Shown here: one piece after another, positions 1-7,604 of the stretch | Layout of the letters: each line of letters begins with the position of its first letter | How positions within the stretch are numbered: the first letter of the stretch is position 1 | Origin: Streptomyces sp. NBC_00536 | GTDB lineage: Bacteria; Actinomycetota; Actinomycetes; Streptomycetales; Streptomycetaceae | Direction: 5' to 3' | DNA: 64,000 nt | Assembly (NCBI RefSeq): GCF_036346295.1 | Contig: NZ_CP107819.1 | Span: forward strand, 5,394,001 to 5,458,000 | Position numbers and translations under genes: made by a program | The notes under the pieces: model-generated | The model's input: the letters and a program-made list of their open reading frames with translations, nothing else | Databases searched by the model: none | Told to the model about the DNA's origin: nothing

Positions 1-2814
1 CTGCTGGGCGGTCTCCAGCCGGGGGCGGCCGTCGGCGGCGCCGCCGCGGACCGTGCCGTTCTTGGCGCCGAGGTAGGTGATCTCCTCGGCGACGTCGAAG
101 GTGATGGCCTTCGTCGTCACGCCGAGCGTGTCCACCAGCGGCCCCAGCGCGGCGAACTTCTCGCCGACCGCGCCGTAGTCGCGCTCGACGACCTGCAGGT
201 TGTACATGGTCCGGCCGGGTACGGGCTCGCACTCGCCCTTCGACCAGTCCAGCGCGACCCCGCCGGGCTGGGCCATCTCGCCGCCCGGGGTGTCGTGCTG
301 GAGGGCGGTGGCGACCAGGTCCTTGCGCACGCCCAGGTGGGTCTTGGCCAGCTCGCCGAACCGTTCCGCCAGCCCTTTGAAGGCGTCGTAGTCGGACCGC
401 GCCTGCCAGGGCGGGTCCACGGCCGGGGTGAAGGCGTGCAGGAAGGGGTGCATGTCGGTGGAGGACAGGTCGTGCTTCTCGTACCAGGTCGCCGCCGGGA
501 AGACCACGTCCGACAGGAGCGTCGTCGAGGTCATCCGGAAGTCCATCGTCATGAGCAGGTCGAGCTTGCCCTCGACGTCCTCGTCCCGGTAGGTCACGTC
601 CTTCGGGGAGCAACGCGGCCCGTCCTCCGGCAGGTTGGAGTGCGTGCCCAGCAGGTGCTTGAGGAAGTACTCGTTGCCCTTGGAGCTGGAGCCCAGCAGA
701 TTGGCCCGCCATACGTTCAGCACGCGCGGCCAGTTGCCGGGCGCGTCCGGGTCCTCGCCCGCGAAGCCCAGCTCACCGCTCTTCAGTTGCTCGACGGCGC
801 TCGCCACCGGGTCCTCGGCCTCGCCCAGCTCCAGCGGATTGCGGTCGAAGGTCGGGTAGGAGGGCATCCAGCCCATCCGGGCGCTCGCGGCCAGGCAGTC
901 GGAGCCGGTCATGTCCTTGAAGACGCCCTCGCCGAGCGGCGAGGCCAGCGCCTCGGCGGGCAGGGTGTCGTAGCGCCACTGGTCGGTGTGCAGGTAGAAC
1001 CAGGCCGCGCCGATCATCTGGCGCGGCGGGCGCGACCAGTCGGAGGCCGCCGCGAGGGTGGCCCAGCCGGTGACCGGACGGCACTTCTCCTGGCCGACGT
1101 AGTGGCCCCAGCCGCCGCCGTTGCGGCCCTGGCAGCCGGTGAGGGTGAGCAGGGCGAGGAAGGAGCGGTAGATGGTCTCGGAGTGGAACCAGTGGTTGGT
1201 GCCCGCGCCCATCAGGATCATGCAGCGCCCCCGCGACCGCTCGGCCGTCTCCGCGAACTCCCGGGCCACCCGCGCGGCCTGGGCGGCCGGCACCGAGGTC
1301 AGGGACTCCTGCCAGCCGGGCGTGCCGGGCTGGCTCGCGTCCTCGGACGAGGCGGGCCACTCGCCGGGCAGCCCCGCGCGGGCCACCCCGTACTGCGCGA
1401 GCATCAGGTCGAAGACCGTGGTGACCAGCCGGTCCCCGAGACGGCGTACGGGCACGCCGCGGCGGATGACCCCGCCGCGCTCGTCGTCCTCGAAGCGGGG
1501 CAGGGTGACCGCGACGCTCTCCACGGCGTCCGAGCCATCCGTGTCCTGTGCGTACAGGGTCAGCCGGGGCACGGTGTCGCCGAGGTCGAGGTTCCACTCG
1601 GGCCGCTCGTTCTTGCCCCAGCGGTGGCCGAGGGTGCCGTTCGGGACCACCGGTTCGCCGGTCACGTCATCGATCAGCACCGTCTTCCAGCGCGCGTTCT
1701 CGGTGTCGTGCCCGAGATCGGCGGCGGTCACGAACTTGCCCGGCACCAGACCCTGTTCGGTTTCCCGCAGGGACACCAGGAAGGGGAGGTCGGTGTACTG
1801 GCGGACGTAATCCGTGAAGAACGGCGTCTGCTTCTCGACGAAGAATTCCTTGAGGATGACATGGCCCATCGCGAGGGCCAGCGCGCCGTCCGTGCCGGGG
1901 TGCGGATGCATCCATTCGTCGGCGAACTTCGTGTTGTCCGCGTAATCCGGGGAGACCGTGACGACCTTCTGGCCGCGGTAACGGGCCTCGGTCATCCAGT
2001 GCGCGTCCGGGGTGCGGGTGACCGGGACGTTGGAGCCCCACATCATCAGGTAGGCCGCGTCCCACCAGTCACCGGACTCCGGTACGTCGGTCTGGTCGCC
2101 GAAGACCTGCGGCGAGGCCACCGGCAGGTCGGCGTACCAGTCGTAGAAGCTCAGCATCGGCGCGCCGATGAGGGAGTGGAAGCGGGCGCCCGCCGCGTGC
2201 GAGGCCATCGACATCGCCGGGATCGGCGAGAAACCCGCGACCCGGTCCGGGCCGTGCTCCTTGACGGTGTGCACATGGGCGGCGGCGACCAGCTCGGTCG
2301 CCTCCTCCCAGGTCGCGCGCACCAGCCCGCCCTTGCCGCGGGCCTTCTGGTACGTGCGCCGGCGCGCGGGGTCGGACTGGATGTCGGCCCAGGCCTCGAC
2401 GGGATCCCCGAGGCGGCCCTTGGCCTCCCGGTACATCTCCAGCAGGGCGCCGCGGACGTAGGGGTAGCGGACCCGGGTCGGCGAATAGGAGTACCAGGAG
2501 AAGGAGGCGCCGCGGGGGCAGCCGCGCGGCTCGTACTCCGGTCGGTCCGGACCGACCGAGGGGTAGTCGGTGGCCTGGGTCTCCCAGGTGATGATCCCGT
2601 CCTTGACGTAGACCTTCCAGCGGCACGAACCCGTGCAGTTCACGCCGTGCGTCGAATACACGACCTTGTCGTGGCTCCAGCGGTCCCGGTAGAAGGCCTC
2701 CGCGGCCCGGCCGCCGGTCCGGTGGACCGTCCGCAGATCGTCCGAGACCTCGGCCCGGCTGAAGAAGCTGCCCGCCTTGACCAATTGCTCGGCGGCACCC
2801 TGATGCTCCTGCAA
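1..2814 (-). CDS. narG: Respiratory nitrate reductase alpha subunit (partial, 3' end beyond left edge)
   Basis: Catalytic subunit of the membrane-bound NarGHI nitrate reductase: it reduces nitrate to nitrite at a bis-MGD molybdenum centre. About 938 of the roughly 1,230 residues usual for the family are visible. The N-terminal cluster signature is intact as His56-x3-Cys60-x3-Cys64-x34-Cys99, within HGVNCTGSC and later RGCPRGASFSWY. The SFYDWYADLP segment near residue 225 carries the Mo-ligating Asp in this family. The frame has no ATG or GTG near its beginning. I chose a TTG at 2814 because GGAGG lies five bases upstream. narH, narJ and narI would follow off the left edge. The divergent YwiC-like gene is a usual nar neighbour, and moaE at 32.8 kb helps make the cofactor. 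The family call is secure; the start is inferred. Confidence 0.93.
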   Translation of the reverse strand, partial: MQEHQGAAEQLVKAGSFFSRAEVSDDLRTVHRTGGRAAEAFYRDRWSHDKVVYSTHGVNCTGSCRWKVYVKDGIITWETQATDYPSVGPDRPEYEPRGCPRGASFSWYSYSPTRVRYPYVRGALLEMYREAKGRLGDPVEAWADIQSDPARRRTYQKARGKGGLVRATWEEATELVAAAHVHTVKEHGPDRVAGFSPIPAMSMASHAAGARFHSLIGAPMLSFYDWYADLPVASPQVFGDQTDVPESGDWWDAAYLMMWGSNVPVTRTPDAHWMTEARYRGQKVVTVSPDYADNTKFADEWMHPHPGTDGALALAMGHVILKEFFVEKQTPFFTDYVRQYTDLPFLVSLRETEQGLVPGKFVTAADLGHDTENARWKTVLIDDVTGEPVVPNGTLGHRWGKNERPEWNLDLGDTVPRLTLYAQDTDGSDAVESVAVTLPRFEDDERGGVIRRGVPVRRLGDRLVTTVFDLMLAQYGVARAGLPGEWPASSEDASQPGTPGWQESLTSVPAAQAARVAREFAETAERSRGRCMILMGAGTNHWFHSETIYRSFLALLTLTGCQGRNGGGWGHYVGQEKCRPVTGWATLAAASDWSRPPRQMIGAAWFYLHTDQWRYDTLPAEALASPLGEGVFKDMTGSDCLAASARMGWMPSYPTFDRNPLELGEAEDPVASAVEQLKSGELGFAGEDPDAPGNWPRVLNVWRANLLGSSSKGNEYFLKHLLGTHSNLPEDGPRCSPKDVTYRDEDVEGKLDLLMTMDFRMTSTTLLSDVVFPAATWYEKHDLSSTDMHPFLHAFTPAVDPPWQARSDYDAFKGLAERFGELAKTHLGVRKDLVATALQHDTPGGEMAQPGGVALDWSKGECEPVPGRTMYNLQVVERDYGAVGEKFAALGPLVDTLGVTTKAITFDVAEEITYLGAKNGTVRGGAADGRPRLETAQQ

Positions 2815-3027
2815 CGCGACCTCCAGGCCATCGCAAAAATCCGAATCCCCGAACGACCGTACGCCTGTGGAATACCGGTATCCGATGACAAAGGTCCCGG
2901 AGCGGGGTGACCATCTGCCGGACTTTCACGGGTCCATGGGGTGCATTCTGGAATCGCGCCGATTCCGCGCCAATTACCCGGCGGCGCAGGCAAATTACGC
3001 GATTCGATTCCGATTAGGGGGAGCGTG
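2815..3027. promoter_or_regulatory. Divergent intergenic region between narG and the YwiC-like gene
   Basis: This 213-bp gap separates two divergent genes and should hold both promoters. It contains a perfect inverted repeat, GGAATC-N5-GATTCC (2950-2966), and two AATTAC words just downstream. It is more AT-rich than its surroundings. No known operator was recognised with confidence. Confidence 0.4.
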
Positions 3028-3810
3028 GTGACCGAACGGACCGTGGTGACCGTGCGGCCGGCATCCCGGCGGTCGTGGGCCCGGCGCTGGCTCCCCGACC
3101 AGCACGGCGCCTGGGCGATGCTCGCCGTGCCCTTCCTCGCCGGGACCCTCCTCGCGCCACGGCCCGCCCCGGCGCACGCCGTGCTCTTCGGCGCCTGGCT
3201 CCTCGGCTACGTCGCGGTCTTCCACGGCCAGCAGTGGCTCCGGCTGCGGCGCCACTCGCGCAGGCCCGGGGCCGCCGCCCGGCACGTCCGGCCGGGGCTG
3301 GTCTGCGGCGCCGCCTGCGCGGTGCTCGCCCTGCCGCTCGCCGCCCGCCACCCCTGGCTGCTGTGGGCGGGGGCCGCGGCCGCGCCCTTCGTCGCCGTGA
3401 ACACGTACGCCGCGTGGCTGGGCCGCGAACGCGCCCTGTGGAACGGCCTGGCGGCGGTGGTCCCCGCCTGCGCGGTGCTCCTGGTGACCCTGCGCCTCGG
3501 CGGCGGCGCCCCGGCCGACGGCCGGCGCCCCGCGCTGGCCTGCCTGCTCTACTTCGGCGGCACGGTCCCGTACGTCAAGACGATGATCCGGGAGCGGAAC
3601 TCGGCCCCCTACCGCCGCGCCTCGGTGGCCTGCCACGCGGTGGCGCTCCTACTGGCCACCTGGCTCACCCCCTGGCTGGCCGTCCCCTTCACCCTCTACC
3701 TGGCCCGCGCCGCACTCCTGCCGGGTCGCGGGCTGCGGGCCCCGCTGATCGGGTCGGTGGAGCTGGCCGCATCGGCCCTGCTCTTGACCGTGCTCCTGGC
3801 CGCCGCCTGA
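3028..3810 (+). CDS. YwiC-like integral membrane protein
   Basis: A 260-aa polytopic membrane protein. Near the N-terminus (about residues 18-25) it carries LPDQHGAWAM, the signature of the YwiC-like family, followed by about seven or eight hydrophobic segments. The function is unknown. In Bacillus and many actinomycetes the family sits beside nitrate-respiration genes, and here it lies divergent from narG. Tandem GTG codons at 3025 and 3028 are both possible starts; AGGGGGAG at 3016-3023 is better spaced for 3028. Downstream is a degenerate copy of the dispersed palindromic repeat. Confidence 0.82.
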   Translation: MTERTVVTVRPASRRSWARRWLPDQHGAWAMLAVPFLAGTLLAPRPAPAHAVLFGAWLLGYVAVFHGQQWLRLRRHSRRPGAAARHVRPGLVCGAACAVLALPLAARHPWLLWAGAAAAPFVAVNTYAAWLGRERALWNGLAAVVPACAVLLVTLRLGGGAPADGRRPALACLLYFGGTVPYVKTMIRERNSAPYRRASVACHAVALLLATWLTPWLAVPFTLYLARAALLPGRGLRAPLIGSVELAASALLLTVLLAAA

Positions 3811-3839
3811 CCGGCTGCCCGCCACTTGGCGGCCGACCG

Positions 3840-3887
3840 GGGCCAATCAAGCCTGCCCGGCGATTGAGGGCCCGCCGGAGGCACACT
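3840..3887. repeat. Dispersed GC-rich palindromic repeat (degenerate copy)
   Basis: In the short gap between the convergent YwiC-like and flippase-like genes lies a sequence containing GCCCGGCGATTGAGGGC and then GCCGGAGGC. It is a variant of the CCTCGCCGGCGTTTGAGG element seen at 9.2-9.6, 14.5 and 32.2-32.7 kb. Confidence 0.6.
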
Positions 3888-3963
3888 GGGCCGCACCCGG
3901 CCTCCCACCGCACCGAACGGTGACCCCGGCCCCACCCGGCCGTGCACCCGCCCGCCGCGGGAA

Positions 3964-6807
3964 CTAGATCGCTTCCTTGCGGGTCAGGTAGTTGAACGAG
4001 ATCCACCCCGGCAGCACCGGCAGCCAGAACGTGCACAGCCGGAACAACAGCACCGCCGAGATCGCGATCTCCTTCTCCAGACCGGCCGCGATCAGACCGA
4101 GGGTCAGCGTCGTCTCCACCGCGCCCACACCACCCGGCGTCGGCGCCGCCGAGCCCAGCGCGTTGCCCGCGAGGAAGACCACCGCGATGCTCGCCAGGCT
4201 CAGCGCCTCGCCCCCGCCGAAGGCGCGGACCGAGGCGTCCAGGCACATCACGAAGCAGGCGGTCAGCAGCAGCATCCCGCCGATGCCCGTGATCAGCTTC
4301 TGCGGCCGCTGGAGGATGTCCAGCATGCGCGGCACGACCCCGGCGAACAGCGCCCGTACCCGGGTCGCCACGAACTTCCGCAGGAACGGGATCGCCGTCA
4401 CCACCAGCACCAGCACCGCGACCGTCAGCAGCCCGGCGATGACCGCCCGCGACGGGGTCATCTGCGTGGTGTTCTCGGTCCCGGTCAGATAGCCGAAGGA
4501 CAGCAGCAGCAGGATGTGGCTCGCCAGCCCGAACAGCTGCGACGCGCCGACGCTCGCCACCGCCAGCCCCGGCCGCACCCCCGACCGCTGCAGGAAGCGG
4601 GTGTTCAGCGCGACACCGCCCACCGCCGCCGGAGCGACCAGCTTCACGAAGGACCCGGCCAGCTGCGCGCACACGGTCCGCAGGAACGGCACCCGCTCCG
4701 GCACGAAGCCCAGCAGGCTCATCGCCGCCGCGAAATAGGTCAGCGCGGAGAACGCCAGGACCACCCCGACCCAGCCCCAGCGCGCCGACCCGAAGGTGGT
4801 CGCGAAGTCGACCTGGGTGAGCTGGGAGAGCAGGAAGTACGCGGCGACCGCGCCCGCGATGAAGGACACCAGCGTGCGCGGCCTGATCCGCTCCAGCCGG
4901 GCCGGTTCCACCGGCGCCTGCGGACGGATCAGCAGCACCTGCTGCCGGATCTGGCTGAGCAGGTCCTCCTCGCGGGCCTCGTCGAGGGCCTCGTCCAGCG
5001 CCCGCTTCTCGGCCTTGCGCTCCGCCTTCGACTCGGCCTTGGACTCCGCCTTGGACGAGCGCCGCGCGGCCGCGTCGGCCTCGCGTTCCGCGTCGCGCTG
5101 TGCCTTCGCCAGCCGGGAGGTCTCCAGTACGGCCTCCCGCTCGCGGGTCGAGCGCTCCCGCGCCAGCCTGCGCAGCGTGGCCCGGGTGGAGCGGCTCAGC
5201 GCGATCGGCTGGAGCAGCGGCAGACAGTCCGCGACCGCGTCCGGGCCCAGCACCTCCAGCGCCGAAGCCACCGAGCGCTCGGCGCCGACCCGCAGGCCGA
5301 TGGTGGTCAGCAGCTGTGCGATGTCCATCCGCAGCACCAGGTCACCGGCCGCGATCTCGCCGCCGCGCAGGTCGGTGAGGATGACATTGCCAAAACGATC
5401 CACCACGAGCGCGTCCCCGGTCAGCCGCCGGTGCGCGATCCGCCGCGACTGCAGGGCCTGGACCTGCTCCCACGCGTTGCGGCTCAGCTCGTCGGTGATC
5501 TCCTCGTCGGCGAGCTGGTCCAGGGTCCGGCCGCCCAGGTGCTCGTACACGAGCATCACGGCGTCCGGACCCAGCTCGGAGGTGGCGATCAGCTTGGGCG
5601 CGTTCGCCCCGGCCGCGATCGCGGCGTACGCGAGCAGGGCCTCCTGCTCCAGCGCCTGCCGCAGCGACTGGAGGCTGCGCCGGGTGGTGATCCCGCGCAG
5701 GGTGAGCCGCCGCCAGACCCGGTAGAAGAAGCCCTGCGCCTGCTGCTCGCGGTCCACGACCGTGACGTCCAGCGGCGGGCCGTCGGCCAGGGTGACGTGG
5801 TAGCGGCGGCCGCGGTCGCTCTGCTCGGAGACCTCCTTGCCCTCCGGGCCCTCCGGCACCTCGGCGCGGGTCGCGCTGACCGGCTGGAAGCCGACCCGGC
5901 GCAGGCCCGCGAGGAGGTTCTGGCCGGTGGGCCGGACATTGGGGGAGCCGACGGCGTACAGCGTGCCGTAGGCGACGGTCCAGCCGATGAGCACGGTGAG
6001 GATGATCGAGAAGGGGGTGGTGTAGCCGCCGACGAGCATCGCGAAGGCGTCGAGGAGCAGCACCGCCCACAGCGCCACGCGCCAGCGGGGTCTGCGGGTC
6101 ATCCCGACGGCGGTCATGTAGGCGATGACGGGCGCGAGGTAACCGTGGACCGGATCCGTGAGGACGTCACCGATGCCGGTGGGGCGGGTCAGGGCCTCCT
6201 GGATGGTGCCCGGGGCGGCGCGCGAGACCCAGAGGTCGATGGCGAGGGTCACGCCGTGCGCCAGTACGGCCGCGAGCACGCCGTCGGCGATGCGCAGGCC
6301 GTCTCGTTTGATCAGCCGCTCGATGGCGAAGGCGACCGGGACCAGCAGGATGGCGATGCTCGACACCAGCCCGGCGACCTTGATCAGTACGTCCGGTGCC
6401 TGGCCGGTGCCCTTGTTGATGTCGGCTTCCAGGCCGACGGTCGTGCCGTGCGCGAAGGCGGCGATGGCGAGGACGACGGCGATGCCGAGGATGCCGACGA
6501 GCAGCCGGACCAGGTCGGAGGGCCGGTGCACCCGGGCGGCGAGCAGCGGCTCGTCGCCCTCGACCCGGTCGGCGGTGGCGGCGGTGAGGGTGATGTCGAG
6601 GGAGCCGCGGGCCTCGGCGTCCGGGCCGGGGGTGTCCGCGCCGGGGGTGTCCGCGTCCGGGGCGTGCGCGCCGGGGGCGTGCGGGCGCGCGGAACCGGCG
6701 GCGCCGTCCGCTCGCGCCGTGCCGTCCGCCGTCGTGCGCCCGTCGTCCGGGGGCCCGTCGCCCGGGGGCCCTGGGGCGCCGTCCGGACTGCTCTCGGGAG
6801 GGCTCAC
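3964..6807 (-). CDS. Flippase-like (LPG-synthase TM family) membrane protein with embedded degenerate kinase fold
   Basis: A large membrane protein of about 947 aa. After a Pro/Ala-rich start, transmembrane segments occupy roughly residues 90-290. Next comes a soluble kinase-like part: HRRLTGDALVVDRFGNVIL resembles a catalytic loop but lacks the usual HRD aspartate, and LTDLRGG stands where DFG would be. A basic KAESKAESKAERKAEK coiled-coil stretch follows. The C-terminal 320 residues are the polytopic UPF0104/LPG_synthase_TM domain, with APTPGGVGAVETTL as its signature. The function is unknown; related domains transfer lysine to phosphatidylglycerol or flip lipids. GTG 6807 was chosen because AAGGAG lies six bases upstream. 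GTG codons at 6828 and 6855 are alternatives. Confidence 0.82.
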   Translation of the reverse strand: MSPPESSPDGAPGPPGDGPPDDGRTTADGTARADGAAGSARPHAPGAHAPDADTPGADTPGPDAEARGSLDITLTAATADRVEGDEPLLAARVHRPSDLVRLLVGILGIAVVLAIAAFAHGTTVGLEADINKGTGQAPDVLIKVAGLVSSIAILLVPVAFAIERLIKRDGLRIADGVLAAVLAHGVTLAIDLWVSRAAPGTIQEALTRPTGIGDVLTDPVHGYLAPVIAYMTAVGMTRRPRWRVALWAVLLLDAFAMLVGGYTTPFSIILTVLIGWTVAYGTLYAVGSPNVRPTGQNLLAGLRRVGFQPVSATRAEVPEGPEGKEVSEQSDRGRRYHVTLADGPPLDVTVVDREQQAQGFFYRVWRRLTLRGITTRRSLQSLRQALEQEALLAYAAIAAGANAPKLIATSELGPDAVMLVYEHLGGRTLDQLADEEITDELSRNAWEQVQALQSRRIAHRRLTGDALVVDRFGNVILTDLRGGEIAAGDLVLRMDIAQLLTTIGLRVGAERSVASALEVLGPDAVADCLPLLQPIALSRSTRATLRRLARERSTREREAVLETSRLAKAQRDAEREADAAARRSSKAESKAESKAERKAEKRALDEALDEAREEDLLSQIRQQVLLIRPQAPVEPARLERIRPRTLVSFIAGAVAAYFLLSQLTQVDFATTFGSARWGWVGVVLAFSALTYFAAAMSLLGFVPERVPFLRTVCAQLAGSFVKLVAPAAVGGVALNTRFLQRSGVRPGLAVASVGASQLFGLASHILLLLSFGYLTGTENTTQMTPSRAVIAGLLTVAVLVLVVTAIPFLRKFVATRVRALFAGVVPRMLDILQRPQKLITGIGGMLLLTACFVMCLDASVRAFGGGEALSLASIAVVFLAGNALGSAAPTPGGVGAVETTLTLGLIAAGLEKEIAISAVLLFRLCTFWLPVLPGWISFNYLTRKEAI

Positions 6808-6965
6808 ACCCTGCTCCTTCGCCGTCACATCCGTCTCTTCTTGATCACGTATCACCTGTCACCGCCCGGAAGATGGTGGCACGGCGGAGCGGGGGCGCGA
6901 GGCAGCAGGGTGCGCGTCCCGGCGGAGCGGAGCGTTCGGGGAGACCGGGGGCGGGGTGCGGCACC

Positions 6966-7322
6966 ATGTGCCGCATGAGCGAAGAACCGGAGCTGCCGGA
7001 GTACGCGGAACGAGTCCTCGCGCTCGCCGAGGAGATTCCCCCCGGCCGGGTGATGACGTACGGAGACGTCGCGGAATGGCTCGGCGAAGGCGGTCCGCGC
7101 CAGGTCGGGCGCGTCATGGCGCTCTACGGCGGCCCGGTCCCGTGGTGGCGGGTGGTCCGCTCGGACGGGGTGCTGCTGCCGGGCAGCGAACCGCGCGCGC
7201 TGGCGCACTACCGGGACGAGGGCACACCGCTGCGCGAGGCCTCCCGCGCCGCCGTCGGGCACGTACCGCGCCTCGACATGAAACGCGCGCGCTGGGACGG
7301 ACACCGGGCGGCCGACGGTTGA
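6966..7322 (+). CDS. Alkyltransferase-like (ATL) DNA-binding protein of the MGMT family
   Basis: A 118-aa protein corresponding to the DNA-binding domain of O6-alkylguanine transferases (IPPGRVMTYGDVAEWLG, then GGPVPWWRVV). The reactive Cys of the PCHR active site is replaced by Trp (PWWR). It therefore cannot accept an alkyl group. ATL proteins instead bind O6-alkylguanine and pass the lesion to nucleotide excision repair. The next genes on this strand are adnA and adnB, also repair genes. ATG 6966 has a G-rich sequence about nine bases upstream; ATG 6975 is the alternative. Confidence 0.88.
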   Translation: MCRMSEEPELPEYAERVLALAEEIPPGRVMTYGDVAEWLGEGGPRQVGRVMALYGGPVPWWRVVRSDGVLLPGSEPRALAHYRDEGTPLREASRAAVGHVPRLDMKRARWDGHRAADG

Positions 7323-7604
7323 CGTCCGGGTCCGCGACCGGGCCCGGGACCACGCGAGGGGCCCCGGCGCGGGCGTGTGCAGGGTCACACCTGCCAGCTT
7401 CGGCCATCGGAGCCCCGGGCGGGCGCTCGCAGGCCCGTACGGGGGACGCGGGCGCCCCGGGGAGACTGCGCGGGCACCCCCGCTTGCCGTAGCGTTGAGC
7501 CTTCGCCTCCGCCGCGGGCCCCGCCCCGCGGGCCGACGGACGCACGCACGTACGCACCCACGTACGCCCGCACGAACCCAGACCCACCAGGACCGGCACC
7601 CCAC
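7323..7604. other. Intergenic region upstream of adnA
   Basis: This 282-bp gap has no convincing ORF. It includes the related words CACGTACGC and CGTACGC repeated around 7545-7570. No promoter was assigned with confidence. Confidence 0.3.

Noticed and set aside
295..2910. Very long plus-strand open frame opposite narG
   Set aside because: Arg/Gly/Pro-rich translation with no domains; it mirrors the narG frame and comes from high GC. The same applies to other long antisense frames opposite adnB, uvrD2, UPF0182, catalase and cstA.
773..2929. Several shorter minus-strand frames that could suggest a broken narG
   Set aside because: The true narG frame is uninterrupted from 2814 to the left edge with all early motifs; the shorter frames are out of phase.
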